Below are positions 11,470 through 24,830 of a stretch of DNA of 64,000 nt, piece after piece; the stretch's first letter is position 1, and each line of letters starts with the position of its first letter. The notes below the pieces were generated by a model that searched no databases, was not told where the DNA came from, and worked only from the letters and a program-made list of their open reading frames with translations. Source of the DNA: Mauremys mutica (Eukaryota; Chordata; Testudines; Geoemydidae); assembly GCF_020497125.1 (NCBI RefSeq), contig NC_059081.1, positions 14,231,105 to 14,295,104 of the forward strand, in the 5' to 3' direction. The position numbers and the translations under genes are program-made.

Positions 11470-14400
11470 CTACAAAACATACCTGCTCCTGACTGATTCA
11501 CTGTTCCAGGCGATGCATTATAATTTGGTTGAAGACCTTCAGAATGGAGGACAAGGATCAGCCTCTTCTCCATTAAAGACAGAGATGAGCACACTATATC
11601 AGTCTGGTCCTGACAAGAGGGAGTCTGGGTTACCTCTTTAGAAGGGATATTGGCCTGACCACTGTGTTTCTCTTGGGCTGCTTAACCCCCACTTTTCTTT
11701 ATTGTGGTTCCAATGCTTCAAAGAAACCTGCAGATCTCTGCATACATGCTTACTCTTCACAGCATCACGGCCTCTACATATGTATTACATACAAAAAGCA
11801 ACATTAAAAGAATGCTGAGGATGCGGTTGGGACACAAGGGAAGGCTAGCCTGGCCCCTCTCTCTCTTCTCTCCCAGGAGTTAGGGCAGTTCCTGCCCCAT
11901 GTGGTGCTGCCAGAGGAGACAATGAGCCTCCGGGGCCATGTGCTGGCCTCTTGGGGGAAGCCCAATCTGGCTCTTTCTCTCACCACACCTGCGGTTGGTG
12001 GACCTCTGGTCCCATGTGTTGTCCCCCCAGGGAGTGTGGAGAAGAATGAGGCACAGGGGCCTGATACTAAGAGGCGGGAGGGAGGGAAAGGGAAACCTGT
12101 CCTGGTTCTCTTCTCCCTCCAACCTCTATTACACCTGGTCTGGCTCTTAGGTATTCTCACTGCAAAGTGGTTGTAAATATGTTGCACCCCAAAAGTGTGG
12201 CTTCAGGATTATTTGCCCTCCTCCACTCCTTCTCATCTAAGGCAGGGTGACAGGTGACAGCTGTGGTGGTGGCGGCTTTGTGATGAGGAGAATGGAATGC
12301 TACATACTTGGCCCAAACCACCTAGTTCATTTGACATAAGAAACTGAACAACATCAGATATGATGTTTCTTTTTCAATACTCTGCAGTGTGGAACAAATG
12401 TCTTCCTCCTCAGCGTGAAGAACTCACTTCACACCCTGAGTTTTTGGATTTTATCTATGTTGCAGCTGTCATTCTGGAAGGTTGCTAGTTTGGAGGCTAA
12501 TTTTAAAAAGACATGTAGCCTATGGGTTGGGGTGGGAGCCAGGAAACCTTGTATGAGTCAATCTTGACTGTGTGTCGTCCAATATCCCATTGCAAAAATG
12601 CATCTAAAGCCATGCCAAATCTTCATGAAATGATGTTTCAATATTTAACTAATTTTACCCTATGCAGGTTTAAACTGCCCAGTATAATCCAGAATATTCC
12701 AGTGGTATGAATAAAGGACTGAGAGGCAGGAATTAGGCAGGCAGGCAAATTGTGAATACTGTGATTACTGATGCTGATTGGCTGTGAATTGTGCAGTCAG
12801 TTACGCTAAAACATCGAATTTTCCTTCCTCACCTCAAACTCTCTCCCTCTAGTCTCTTATTTGTTTCCTTTAGCTGCTCTGGTTTGTTGTTCACACTGCA
12901 AATTCTCTGGGGTAGGAACTACAGCGGATAGCACAACCGGACTCTGACTTGAATGAAGCTTTTAGGCGTTGCCACAATATACAGGATAGGAAATACTTCA
13001 TTCTAGGTCTGGTTCAGACATTGACTTCGTGGGTAACTTCGGTAGCAAATGTTTCAAGCAAAAATAAATAGTTATTGTCCAAATTTATAATCTACACAAT
13101 ATCCTGATTGACTTGACTTCTTCCCTCAAGTAAAGGTTTGATAAGCTGGAGTTTGATTAGAGCTGCTAAAAGGGACAAGTGCAACTACATTATCTTGACT
13201 TTTGAATAACACTTCCAAGAGAACTTAAGGCAGAAGCACCAACCTTTAATTGAATCTAAGATTCCATTTGCCTTGAACTAATAGCTGAGGAATTCAGTAT
13301 AATTTCTTCCCCGAGAAAAGTGAGATAAATGATGTGTACACGTCTATCAGGTACGATATTTGATCACTTACCTTCTTGGTCATCATTGATCTTTAATCAC
13401 TTATTATGTAATGTTACACCCAATACAGATTGCAATGGAGGAAAAAACATAACAGTCATGCAGCCTGCAGAAGCAAGAAGGTAATTTGTCTCCAGCAGGA
13501 AGGTTGCTCTTTTCTGCACACTTCGTTTACAGCATCATCTATCATCTGTGAAAATCGCCAAGAGGCAGCGAGAACAAAGCTTAGCTGAAGTCACATGAGG
13601 CAAACTATCTTATTAGAGTCTCATGCTGATAGTAGCCAAATCCTAAAAATTTCCCAGGGCAAAGACACATGTAAAGCAATGCCAAGTCAGTCAGTCTAAA
13701 AGGGTTTTTAAACTCTCACCCACTGCTATAGAGCAGAATGATATTGCTCATGCTACCTCTTTGAACACTACGGTGCTGGGATACCAATTACAGTTGCAGA
13801 TTATAAATGGGTAACAACATGGTCCTTGTAAGGAAAAGCTAAGCAATTTTCATTCGAGAATCAGTATGTTCCCTTATTCCTGTCAGTGTATCCTAAACTG
13901 CTGATGACTTTTTCTAGGCTGTGAACCGTCCATTTATTGGGGGGGAGGGAGAGAAGAAAGAAGTAGAAGAAGAAAAATTATTTCTTCACTAAGAAACTTT
14001 CAGATCCCATGAAACCTGACTACAGCTTGGCATGTTCTTCCAAGCACAGCATGCAAAAGTAATAAGATTTCATGATGTGATTATTGGACATTGTGGGCCA
14101 CAGCCATCTGCTAAGAGGGGGACGTTCTGCTCTCGGAACATCCTGGTTGTAATTTGCACGGTCCTTGAATTCTTGAAAGTTACCAGGAGTTCTAACTTAG
14201 TGTGGATATCAACTGGCAATTACAGCATGGAAAAACAAAATGACTCAGCAATTTGGTCTTCTTAGGCAAACTGATTCCAGAGCAGGGATAGTCATGGTTT
14301 GCATTTAGCTTTCTCACCATCTGTAACAGGGATACTGAATTTTCCAATCTGCTGAAGACCTAAAACATAATTATTCCTCCCCAAAGTGAATGCTGCCTAT

Positions 14401-14510
14401 CTGTCAAAACACAAAGCCCAGTGATAGCAGACAGGATATAATCTTCTTGAGTCACAGTTACGGTTGTGTTCAGCTTTCCATTAATAAAAATCTCTAAGGG
14501 CTACACTATT
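11470..14510. other. Intergenic stretch, little recognisable
   Basis: 11800-12180 is moderately GC-rich with overlapping open frames on both strands (up to 127 residues) but no domain. From 12190 to 14510 I see no repeat family and no exon signature. Confidence 0.4.
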
Positions 14511-14522
14511 AATGTGTGACGT

Positions 14523-14648
14523 CAGGGCTGGCTCTAGGCACCAGCGTCCCAAGCATGTGCTTGGGGTGGCACTTTTCAAGGGGCGGCACTTCGTCCCCCC
14601 TTTTTTTTTTTTTTGCTCGGGGCGGCAAAACACCTGAAACCGGCCCTG
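14523..14648. mobile_element. hAT-type MITE, CAGGGCTGG family, with poly(T) interior
   Basis: The left end CAGGGCTGGCTCTAGG and right end ACCGGCCCTG are inverse at CAGGGC(T/C)GG. Flanks TGTGACGT (14515-14522) and TGTGCCAT (14649-14656) agree at 6 of 8, an eroded duplication. A run of 16 T interrupts the GGGGCGGCA repeats. Confidence 0.7.
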
Positions 14649-14649
14649 T

Positions 14650-17020
14650 GTGCCATAGGCAGAGTTCAGTCCCCTACCAAAGCCCATGGAGGTTCCCCGT
14701 GCAATGACAATCTAGTCAGATTTCATGCAGGGATTGTGAATGACTAAATACGAGGAGTGGGATTTTCAAAAGCGTGCAGCACTGGCCTACCTCTTCTCTC
14801 ATTGAAATCAATGGGGTGGGCGTGGTTTATCACTGACTTTACTATAGCTCTTGGGCTGTGATAGCTTCTGAGGAATTTTCATCCATGTAGTCAGCTTCAT
14901 TTGATTGGCTTCAGTTGGAGCGTTATATGCAGAGGGCTGGTAGGACTGGCCCTATGGTATCTATTTGGATTATAAAATTTTAGGTCCTATGAGCAATTAA
15001 GTACAACCAACATTTTCAAACTTTGGGGCTGTGGAAATGCTGCACCTCTGCAAACCAGGCTAATTATTTTGGTGCTCACAGTATTGATATATGTTTCAAA
15101 TATTAGTAACATTTCATTAGCAACAAAGTATGTTGCGGAGGGCCCATTAGAATGACAACAAGGACTCATTGTGGGTCTGAAGTGGCTGTCACAACAGCAA
15201 ATGTATTGTAATATACATGAAGGACGTCTATAAATTGCAGATGAGAAGTCATGGCAGGGGTAAAATGGACAACACTTTGCTTGCTGTACCAGCCACGTCC
15301 CCTCATTTCTTGAATGGATACCTCTGGTGATCTATCTGATCTCACTCCACCATCAAGCAGTGTATGGATACAAAGACCTACTGCACCTATGCCCACCATG
15401 AAATCCTACACTAAACTAAGGGTTGGGCTCTGGGATGTAGACATAGATATGACTAAGGTGCAGAGTGCTTTCTGCAGGCAGCTCTGTGTGTGTTGCATTC
15501 ATCTAAGAAATAAGAAAAGAGATCACCACCACTGGATGTGTCTGCTCTGGTAGCAATCAATGCACAGTGGCACAGTGTATGCCACTGATGAGGACAAACA
15601 ACAAGCATCACATGGGGAGAGGAGCACCATGCAGCAATACCCTTCTGAGTATATGTCAAGCAACAAAATGAGAGCTACAAAAGTCAGCCGTATCAGGTCA
15701 CTCTAGGACATCTCATGCGTTTGGAGTTTATCTATGCAATATGAGCCTACAATCTCTAATCTGAAACCAAAAAACACATGCTGCTCTGAGGCATTGGTAC
15801 TAAAATATATATTTTTCCACAGAAGTATTTCTGATATCAAAAAGTAGTAATTCTTTCATGTTACAGTAATATATAACCCACCTAAAATTTCATTATTACC
15901 ATTGACAGAAGGACAGGTGTTAACAGCTGGGAGGGGGAGAAACAGGTGTGGGAAACTGTGGCAAAATTTGAAGGGGAAACATGTGACTGACTTAGCCTTT
16001 GTTCTTTATTGTAATAGTACCGTAATTATCAACTGCATCCTACACCATTGCATCAAATTATTTCACTCCCCCATGACCTTCTCCTCACTGCCGCCTCTTA
16101 CTATCATCAGAAGTATCGGTTAATCCCCAGGGCAATAGCATTTCCCCTAATATAAAATGGATTTAGATTTTTAGCAATCGGTGTTCTAGACTATTGAAAC
16201 CAAAGGGTATGTTAATTCAGGAGACAAGACAACAGGACATGGATGAGAGAAATACAGATTCATCAGCAAAGAAAAGGAAGATCTCTGCTATTCAATTAAC
16301 CTACACTGGACCCAACACTGTGAGAAAGTATTGTGCATAAAGGGACAAAATTCTCTATGACAGATGGCACTCGGCCTCATGCTATTACTGGGTTACTGCT
16401 CACGAGCTTGTTTACCTCCCATACAGAAACAATAAAATTGCTTATTTATTTTAAAGAGAGAAGTGGAAATGCTTATTTACCAAATCAATCAAGACTTACT
16501 AAGGCAGAACAGCCACAATCCTCACTCCCCTAGAACATTAGATACTTCATTGATTTCAAGTGGCAATTATCCAGTGCATTTTTTTGCAGCCCACTCTGAC
16601 TAAAGGCATTTAATTTGCAGATTTTGATGAAAATTGTTGTATTTTTTTAATTGCCTATTTCACCAAACTGAATTTTGAAGCAAGTGATTAACTGGAAGCT
16701 GCTTTTTTTTTCTCCGAGTTGCCTTGGGCAAGCAAGAAAAATATTTGTCAAGACCCATGTCTGGCTATTTCACATTTGAGCTGAGAAATGCACAACTGCC
16801 TTCAAGTCAACATTAGGTATAACAGAAACATGACTATTATTTAACCATAGCTGAAAATGTCAAAAACAAGCGGTGCCTGGCATTTTGACAAGACAGTGTT
16901 GAAAAGGAACCACTTTTCAACACTTGGGAAACTGTAGAGCAAAACTGTGCAGTTATGACTTGGCTCTGGGTAGGACTGTAGAGGTTTAAGTTTAAATTCT
17001 CAGGACTGTGTTATTAGGGA
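14650..17020. other. Intergenic stretch, nothing recognised
   Basis: Mixed AT-rich sequence. No exon-like frame with splice signals and no clear repeat were found. Confidence 0.4.
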
Positions 17021-17029
17021 GTATTAAAT

Positions 17030-17130
17030 TATCATTTGTATTCCAGTAGCACCTAGGAGTCCGAGCCATGGACCAGGACTCATTGTGTTAGGCACTATAC
17101 ATACTGAGAACAAAACCCTGCCCCAAAGCT
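17030..17130 (+). repeat. Ancient amniote LINE (CR1/L3-like) fragment
   Basis: TTCCAGTAGCACCTAGGAG, CCATGGACCAGGACTCATTG and GTTAGGCACTATACA closely parallel the copy at 43470-43600 (ACAGTAGCACCCAAAGGCC, ACCAGGGCCTCATTGTGCT), so this is a shared dispersed family. Confidence 0.7.
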
Positions 17131-17144
17131 AGATAAAACAAAGC

Positions 17145-17275
17145 CTGACGTCCCAATCCTACAAATGCTTACAGGTATGCTTGGCTTTATGCACATGAGG
17201 TCAATGTAACTGTCACATGCCTGACAGTAAGAATGTATGTGACTTTTTCCGGATTGAGACCTTAATTATGACTCA
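17145..17275. repeat. Hairpin-type repeat relic
   Basis: CCCAATCCTACAAATGCTTACA on the left and GGATTGAGACCTTA on the right, with a GTCAATG core, resemble a dispersed foldback repeat of turtle-like genomes. The arms are eroded. Confidence 0.4.
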
Positions 17276-17279
17276 GTGA

Positions 17280-20200
17280 GTGTTTGTTAGAAATAAACCA
17301 AAAATATTTTAAAGTAGACATCCCCCTGGAAGTTTATCAAGTATAATCAAAATTTGATTTGGCACATTTTTATTAAAAATAGCATTGTGAAGGGGAAAAA
17401 ACCTTTGATACTGGAAAAGCATAGAAAAATTAAAATCAAATATACATTCTTCCAAACAGAAGAGCAACTTGAGGGAGATCGTTTTAACCATAGGGTTAAG
17501 AAGTGGCAGTTCTTGTGATCCAGAATATTGGGTGGGTCAGTACTAGAAGCAGATAGTACTCTCTATATATGTTGATGATAGTTTTAAAGAATTCTAATTA
17601 GCAGTATGGACAAGATGTTATGCAATTAAAACACTCAAAAGCATCAAATATATGTTCTGCATTGTACAAGCAACTGTTGACCAGCTTCATGTAAGTTAAC
17701 TGGCTGCATCTCTCTGTGCTTCATCAAGATTCAGGTAAACAATTTCTAACGTGTTCATTTCACCCCAGTAGGCACCTTTGATATCAACCAGTTTTAGATC
17801 ATGTATCCTATCTCACATAGATTTGTCTGTACAAACATATTTGAACTGAATTTCAGAGTTGTCAGTTGTTGGCTTCAATTCGCATCCATTGATCCTCAGG
17901 TGAAGGATTATGATTTCTTCTCTCTCCAAACTCCTGCCTATAAACCTTTAACTTTGTACCAAATAAAAGGACAGTTGCACAACAGATCTCTGCTTGTTCT
18001 ACTAGCTATTTTCTACTTCGGAGTTTAAGTCAAACCCTACTGAGAGTTATGAAGGCTGAACTAAATGAACCACTACTCCAATCCAGTGTGAAAATTCTTA
18101 TGTACTAGGAGTCCTGAAGACTTCCACACTACTTTTGGAGCTTCAGGGAATCATCCATACAAAGAGAATAGGCATCTTCATAACAGAGAGATTCTACATA
18201 CAAAGAAGCATTTGTTTATTTTTCTGCTGATTTCAGGAAATATATTTCAGTTTCTAATGCCCAGGAGAACTTTCCCTTCACCGACCCACAGTTTAGCTCA
18301 CTGGATCAGTGCAATGATCAGGCTCTGTAGACATAACGAAGAAAAAACTTTACCGTGAGCAGATACCCACCTCAGAGAGTTCATTTCTAGATTTCACCAA
18401 CTCTCACTCAGGCCACCTCTAACCGTCTGTGCTTGTTACACTGCTTTTGGGAAGCCAGTGGCTAAATGTGGGTCTGAAATCACATGGAACATTATTATTG
18501 TTTAACCAGAAGAGACACCGACCGAAATGAATCTTGAGCTGAATTTCCTACCAGTGAAATATCAAACAAAAATGCATGAATATGGCAATCTGTTATGACA
18601 ACAAGCTCATCAATAGCCAACACTTTGCACTCACATCATCATTACGCTGATCTGCCACATCTGATGCTAACAACTTCGTCCCTCTGAAGAGCTGACATAC
18701 CCTATAAAAAGTGCACCTTATAAATCACAGAGAAAGATGATAGCTTCCATCCATGATGAAAGAGAAGGAGGGAAAGGCAAATTTCACGGTTTGTTCTTGT
18801 CTACCTAGGTACATTTCTGACTCCTTATTACCTTAGGAAAAGGACTGAACAATTATCGTCGTATTTTTGAGCATTCTCAACCATGGTGGGCTAAATTCTT
18901 TGCGGTGAAACTGCTGCAAATCCACTGAGGTCAATGGAGCTGTGCCAGTTTAGCGGAGGACTTGGCCTGTCTCAGTTCATTCGGCAATGATTGTACTCAA
19001 CATGCAGTACAGAACACGCGTTTGTTTTTAAAAGGAAAACAGTGGGTTCTTTCAATGCTAACCCACCCTATAAATAGTCCCAGTTTTCCAAGAACTAAAG
19101 TGTCTTTAAATCAAACTCATATGTGTAAATTAGTTTGAAGGGGGGGGCAGAGGAAGAGAAAGGAGAGGAGGATATCACTTTTACTTCTTTGGTATTTTTG
19201 AGTGATAGGGGATCTCAGCAGTGGAGGATGAGCAAGTGACTGCTTGAAAAGCAAGGCAACCTGTGTTTCAATTGTACATCATTAAAACACACACCCATTA
19301 CAATCAAAGTTATTTTTGCCCCACATAAACCTGATGTACTCTCACATTACCAACAAAATTACTGGGGATCAGATCCTCTCAAGACTGCTTTTCACTGCTC
19401 CAGCGGGTACTTAAGTTGCCTAAAGACTGCAGCTAAAGAATGGCCTATGCTAAGGGACTGCTGACCTCTGTTATAAGGTGGTATTCCAGGTTGGATTGGG
19501 GATGGGAGTGGGGATGGGATGGGGCTGATGCACAACATACTCTGCCAATTCTAGGCAGCAAAGCTACTCCTTAGGAGCAGTTACCCACTGTCATAATTTG
19601 AAGCAGGCCCAAGGATCAGAGAGCGTGTCTGTATGAACACTGGATCTGTGGATCTGGCTTCCAATCTTGAAATTCAGGCTGTGAAAAAAAGCCATTTATC
19701 ATTTCAAGCTTTTTGTCCCTTACTGTTCGTTGTGTAGTCCTGTGCAAAGTTTTGTGGTTTCCCTTCCCCAGAGATGGATAAATAATTTGTAACAATTCCT
19801 TTGCTAAATTTTGTCTCCATTTCTGTTCACAAATTTTCACTGAATAATTCTTGCTTCAGAAACTAGTCACAGCAAATATTCAAAAATCTGAAATTCTAGC
19901 TGCTTTTACCACAAGGCATATTCCCGTTCCCTGAGTTGCTGAGCGTAACTTCAAGTGAAGTGTACAGACACTCACATTTTACAAACTCAATATTCCCTTT
20001 CTGAATATATTTTGCAACCTTCGCTTAAATTGCACTATTTCTGCAAACATTCCCCTCAGTAAACTTATTTACTAGCATATTCATAGAAAGTGAACGCAAC
20101 AGGGGCGTGGGCATAGCCGGCGAGAATCTCTTTTAACGTTTGGATGAATTCTATTACCTGGGATTTGGAATGTCGTGAGTTCTGTCTGGGAGCCTAAAAC

Positions 20201-21120
20201 ATAGGATTTTCTGAACTCTCAGCTAGTAGACCTGTAATGTGCTTACTAGTCTCTCTCTCTCCCATCTTCTCTTTCTTACTATTGTATTTGATTCCTTGAA
20301 ATTATGGTACACTGGGTGCATTAGAAAATACCTAGAGCAAAAGTATTAACAGGACAGTTAATCTTTTGTACCTCACACCTCAGACAGCAGAGTTCTAGTG
20401 ACTGCTAGGAAAGAAAAGAAATCCCTTTCTAAAAAAAATGCAATGCTGCCCTTTGGCCTGGATTTAAGCCTGCTAAGGGAGGTCAGGAGAGGACTACTGC
20501 TTCCCTCTCGGAACTAACTGCCTTTCAGGAGTCAACACACTAACTGCCAGGATGCTGCCTGCAAATCTGTGCATAAAGTTTATACTTTCATTTGAGGCTG
20601 CTACTTGCCTGCTGAAGAAAATTCAGGACAAAGCAGTAGGTCCTTTTGCTCAAAACATGATCAGATACATAGTGAAAATGCAGTGTGACTGCATGAAACA
20701 ATTAAACTAAGTAATGTTTACTATTCCACTGTCATTAAGTAGTTGGATTTACCTTTCATTTAAGATTTAGAGTTGGACATTAAATTCCAGCATGCCTCCT
20801 GCTTTGCATTTAGTGCTGGCATCAGAACTAACAGCACTAGATGATTACTCCCACTGTGAGGCACACACTCCCTCCTTCCCAGCCATGGCTGTACTTTTAC
20901 AAGCACTATATTTCACATTTAACACCACTTAAGTGTGTGATGTTTATCCATTAATGTTATAAATGGGCATTACTAGCAACAATGATTCCAAATGTAAAAA
21001 ACACGCAAGATGGGCAGGGTGATGCATCTGTTATGACAACACTTTTTCCTTAGGAGCTGGGGGAGGGAAGGGCTGCCAGTCCCTACTGCTGCAGAATCCA
21101 GCCAAACGCCGAGATGGAAA
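17280..21120. other. Intergenic stretch of low repeat content
   Basis: Only 18888-18970 resembles the short hairpin family. Otherwise no transposon termini, exons or RNA genes are visible over almost 4 kb. It could contain conserved regulatory sequence, which cannot be judged from one genome. Confidence 0.4.
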
Positions 21121-21127
21121 GACTAGA

Positions 21128-21827
21128 TGTGACAGAGGGCTAGGAGCCTTCAGCTGACCCAGCACTCTGGTCACTAAGATTATGTCTACACTGGGATAAA
21201 AAACCCACGGCTAGCCCGGGTCAGCTGACTTGGGCTCACAGGGCTTGGGATGCAAGGATGAAAATTGCTGTGTAGACATTTGAGCTCAGGCTGGAGCCCG
21301 AGCTCTGGAACACTGCAAGTGGGGAGGGTCCCAGAGCTTGGGTTCCAGCCTAAGCCCAAATGTCTCCACGGCGATTTTTAGCCCTGTGACTCTGAGCCAG
21401 GTGACCCATGCCAGCTGCGGCCATGTTGCAGGTCTTTTATCCCTGAGTAGATGGACCCTGAGGTACTAGCTATTTCTCCCATGGAGCAGAGTTAATTGGG
21501 AGATGGGTGCTCAATGGCTTAATTAGGGGGGAGGTTGACGAGCTAATGAGAGCAATCAGGTTGTCAGCTGGGAAGTTACAGGACAGGAAGGAAGTGCTGG
21601 GAAGGCTGCCAGGGGATACAGGATCTGAGGATGGTGAGATCTTGCCTTCTCCCTTGCCCAGTGAGCGGGTAAGGAGGTTGTTTACTTCCAATGGTATGGT
21701 GCTGCACAAGACTGTACTGGTAAGCTGGTGCCGTGGACCTAATAAATAACACACGGGTGTTCATGAACTTGAGAGCATCTAGTCTGTTTGTGGTGGCCCA
21801 AGGTGTGGAGAAGGTGGCCCTGTCACA
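21128..21827 (+). mobile_element. Solo LTR interrupted by a MITE
   Basis: It begins TGTGACAGAGGG and ends GGCCCTGTCACA, with AATAAATAAC near 21740 as polyadenylation signal. Flanks are CTAGA and CTGGC, so the duplication is at best eroded. A TCTACACTGGG...GAGTAGATGGA element occupies about 21180-21450. Confidence 0.65.
21180..21450. mobile_element. TGTCTACACTGGG MITE nested in the LTR
   Basis: ATGTCTACACTGGGATAAAA at the left is the rough inverse of TTTTATCCCTGAGTAGATGG at the right. Inner GAGCTCAGGCTGGAGCCCGAGCTCTGG and CCAGAGCTTGGG are also inverse. The foldback layout and position inside LTR sequence show it inserted later. Confidence 0.65.
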
Positions 21828-22242
21828 CTGGCTTAGATGGGGGACATAGAGAGAGGAAAGTTGGAAAAGGGCGGAGAGGACACAGAGTAGCTTAGGATGA
21901 ACACTTGGATGGACACTCCATGGTAAAACTCCTGCACCTAACTTTTGGCCCATATGGGACAGGCCTGCCTCCGGGACCTGTCATGAGGAGGATCACCAGC
22001 TTCCTCATTGCTGCATTCCTACAGGGCAGGGCGGGAACAGGTGACCCCATCAATTATTCAGAGCCATTAATGGCTCAGATCCCACAGACAGCATTTCCAC
22101 AGACAAACCACTGGCAACTGCAATCCCCAGGACATCATAGATCACAAAGCTCAGAACAAAGCCTGTGAGGACAAGGCATTCTTGAGGTGAGATGGAGGGA
22201 GGGGATCCAGCGGTACAGGACAGATTAGATGAGGCCAGTCCT

Positions 22243-22351
22243 CTAGGTTTCTCAACCTTTTTGATACCAGGCACCCATGTGCTGCCTTCCTAAACTGTCA
22301 GGGAAATCTCAGGGACCAGTGCCGATACAGACTAGTCATTGAGAAACACTG
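22243..22351. mobile_element. Charlie-like hAT relic (TTTCTCAACC ... GAGAAACACTG)
   Basis: TTTCTCAACC and ATTGAGAAACACTG are inverse terminal motifs of a short hAT MITE. CTCTA is found at both flanks and may be the remains of the duplication. Confidence 0.55.
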
Positions 22352-22359
22352 CTCTAAGA

Positions 22360-23590
22360 GATGCTGCCAAGCTTCCTATTTGATAAAGCTTTTCCACAGC
22401 AACAGAAAGACATTCACAGCCAGCTGTTTCGCTCTACTCTTCCTCCCTCCTCAAGAAAAAAGACCCTACCCCAGGCAGAGCTGTCTATAACCTAAGGAGA
22501 AAAACTAGAAACTCCATGAAGCCTGGGACTTCTCCATTGCCAATCTCAATCTATTGTGTATGGAAGATGCTATGACGATGGGCAGCAGCACAGAATGGAG
22601 ACGTCATTTATGTCTATACAGTGTTTAGAACAATGAGGTCTTGGTCTCAAAATAGTAACAGTCAGATACATATACAACCTACCCACTAAAGCACCCAATG
22701 CATCAGCTAAGAAAAAGCTGCAGGTCAAAACAGCGACAAAATGGGGACTGCAGCCTACAAAAGCCTCTCTCCAAAAGGTCTTCACTTTTTGATGGGCTAA
22801 AAAAAAAAAGAAAAGAAAAAAGACAGATCTAAGCCACGAAGCATACGGCAGAAGTTCCATCCAACTTCCAGACACAGAACTCTGGGTCACCATCAAGCCG
22901 GTAAATTGATAAGTGACATCACTGAAAGCTCTGTGTTTTCCTTGTCCATGGGAGAGGACATCAGCATTGGGTTTGGGCTGGCAAGACCAGACCTAAAACC
23001 AATCCCTGTTAGATCCCAATAGACAATCTCCAGCTCCTACTATTGTGGTTTATCATTCCTATTTGTTTACAGTTCCTTCAACCAGTTTTAATGTGTGTAT
23101 GACAGTGCCTGTATTTAAGATCATTTGAATTAAACTTTCACACTCAACTGTGAGGCACTGCATTAAAATGCTTTCATAAAATCCATTTATTACACCTACT
23201 CCCTTTATGCAAACAACATCAAAAGAACAATCACATTCATGTGGCTTGCTTTGTTCTTTGTAAACTCATGCTATCTGTTGTCACCCTCTATTAAGAAAAT
23301 GAGTTCTCTCTTTCTATATTTGTTTCATTATTTTATTAGGGACTCAAGTGAGATTTCTACATACTTAATGAAGCACCAATCATCGCAGAGTCATAGTACT
23401 CTTTATCCGACTGAACCTGCCAGGGTTTCTTTTATATTAATATTTAAAGGACTGGCATCGGGTTTGCTTTCTTCACAATTGCCAATCCCTGCCTCCCCAA
23501 ATCAGAAGGTAGCTTGCAGCTTTCCATGGCTTTTTTTTTTTAATTGCAAAGGTCACTAAATTCATTAGCTAAAGACTTTGAGAACCTGCA
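22360..23590. other. Intergenic stretch, nothing recognised
   Basis: No repeat termini or exon signals were recognised. The short frames (up to 108 residues) have no domain. Confidence 0.4.
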
Positions 23591-23604
23591 GGAGTGCACA
23601 TAAG

Positions 23605-23790
23605 ATCTGTCACACTGCATCGGACCAAATGATTTGTCTAGTGCAATATCCAATCTCAAACAATGGACAGTACTAGATATTTCTAAGAAATGTGTAAATC
23701 TCCCTGTTAAGGACAATTATGCAATAACTTTCCTATGGGAATGGGATGGAGTTTTTTCCTAACCCCATGCAACTGTTTGGCATGACCTAG
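23605..23790 (-). repeat. CR1 LINE 3' end (antisense)
   Basis: The minus strand carries the CR1 3'UTR hallmarks TTGGTCCGATGCAGTGTGAC and CACTAGACAAATC, parallel to 24672-24770 and 57740-57800. Confidence 0.6.
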
Positions 23791-23799
23791 CATGAGGTA

Positions 23800-23912
23800 G
23801 AGTTGCCAAGTTTAGTTGGATGTATTCCTGGAGGTTTCATCACATAACAATCTTCAATTATAGATTAACCTTTAAGTCCTGGAGACTCCAGAACACTCCT
23901 GGAGGGTTAGCA
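23800..23912. mobile_element. MITE, TAGAGTTGCCAA ... CTGGAGGGTTAG
   Basis: A TAGAGTTGCCAAGTTT start, inner CTGGAGGTTTCATCACA and CCTGGAGACTCCAG, and end TCCTGGAGGGTTAG form a short foldback related in style to the TAGGGTTGCC element at 51576-52025. Confidence 0.55.
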
Positions 23913-24114
23913 TGAGGGCTCTGTTCATTGTACATTTTTACCCTGTGCAGCATAACTATGGATATTCTTATTATTCATCTAATCTTTAATTTAATTTTAC
24001 ATGCTCTTTTCCTCAGTACTACCTTCTGCCAATGAGTTACAAAGCAGTAACTCAAAGCAGAGTTACAGTAGCAGCCAGAAGCTTCAATTTGGGATTTGGG
24101 ATCCATTTAGCTAG

Positions 24115-24355
24115 ACACTATAATACAAAGGCTCCCTTTCTCCAAAGAGTATACAATCTATACACCTGTTGAGACAATACATGTATAAAACAAATAAATG
24201 GGCCTGGAAAAAGACAAGATAGACAATGAAACAATCTGGTTTATATTAATAAATAAAAGTGTCAGTATGCCAACAGCCTAGCCATTGTGCAGTGATTTAT
24301 AGGCATCAAGACAGAGGTGAGTTTTAAGGAGGAAACAGAAAGAGGAAATGTATTG
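24115..24355 (+). repeat. Ancient LINE (CR1/L3-like) fragment
   Basis: TCTCCAAAGAGTATACAATC and AGGTGAGTTTTAAGGAGGAA are diverged forms of an old amniote LINE 3' region, the same family as 17030 and 43470. The identification is from memory of the family's look. Confidence 0.45.
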
Positions 24356-24671
24356 CCTGCCTATTTCATTGGTTTAAATTCCTTCCTATAGCACAGAGAA
24401 GAGGTAAAGAAATGCCCAATTTATGTTCTTTATAATGTTCATTATTGTAAAAATAGTTCCATCGTACCACATCTTACCTGTGTCCTCTCTAAATAATCCT
24501 AACCCTTTTAGTATCCCTCACTTTAGATGTTTATATGGATAACATCATCCAGAGGTGTGTGAGATCTCATTAGACACAATGGGGGATGTAAACCCTCAAT
24601 CTTCAGTCCATAAATTAACCACTAACTCACAGGTGTTAGGAAAAAAGCTTTGAGCTATTCCATAACAGTCC

Positions 24672-24830
24672 ATGGAAACATAGGATTTGTCATACTGGAT
24701 CAGACCCAAGGTCCATCTAGTCCTGTACTGTCTCTGACAGTGGCCAACACCAGGTGCTTCAGAGGAAGCTGTAAGAAGGCTGGAGCAAGCAGATATGGGA
24801 AAATCTCCCCCCACATCATCTCTCAGCCTA
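24672..24830 (-). repeat. CR1 LINE 3' end (antisense)
   Basis: ATACTGGATCAGACCCAAGG, TCCATCTAGTCC and TCTGACAGTGGCCAACACC are the reverse of the CR1 3'UTR seen in forward orientation at 57740-57800. Confidence 0.85.

Noticed and set aside
18700..18720. TATA-like CCCTATAAAAAG as a promoter
   Set aside because: No exon, CpG island or open frame follows on either strand; such motifs are frequent in AT-rich DNA.
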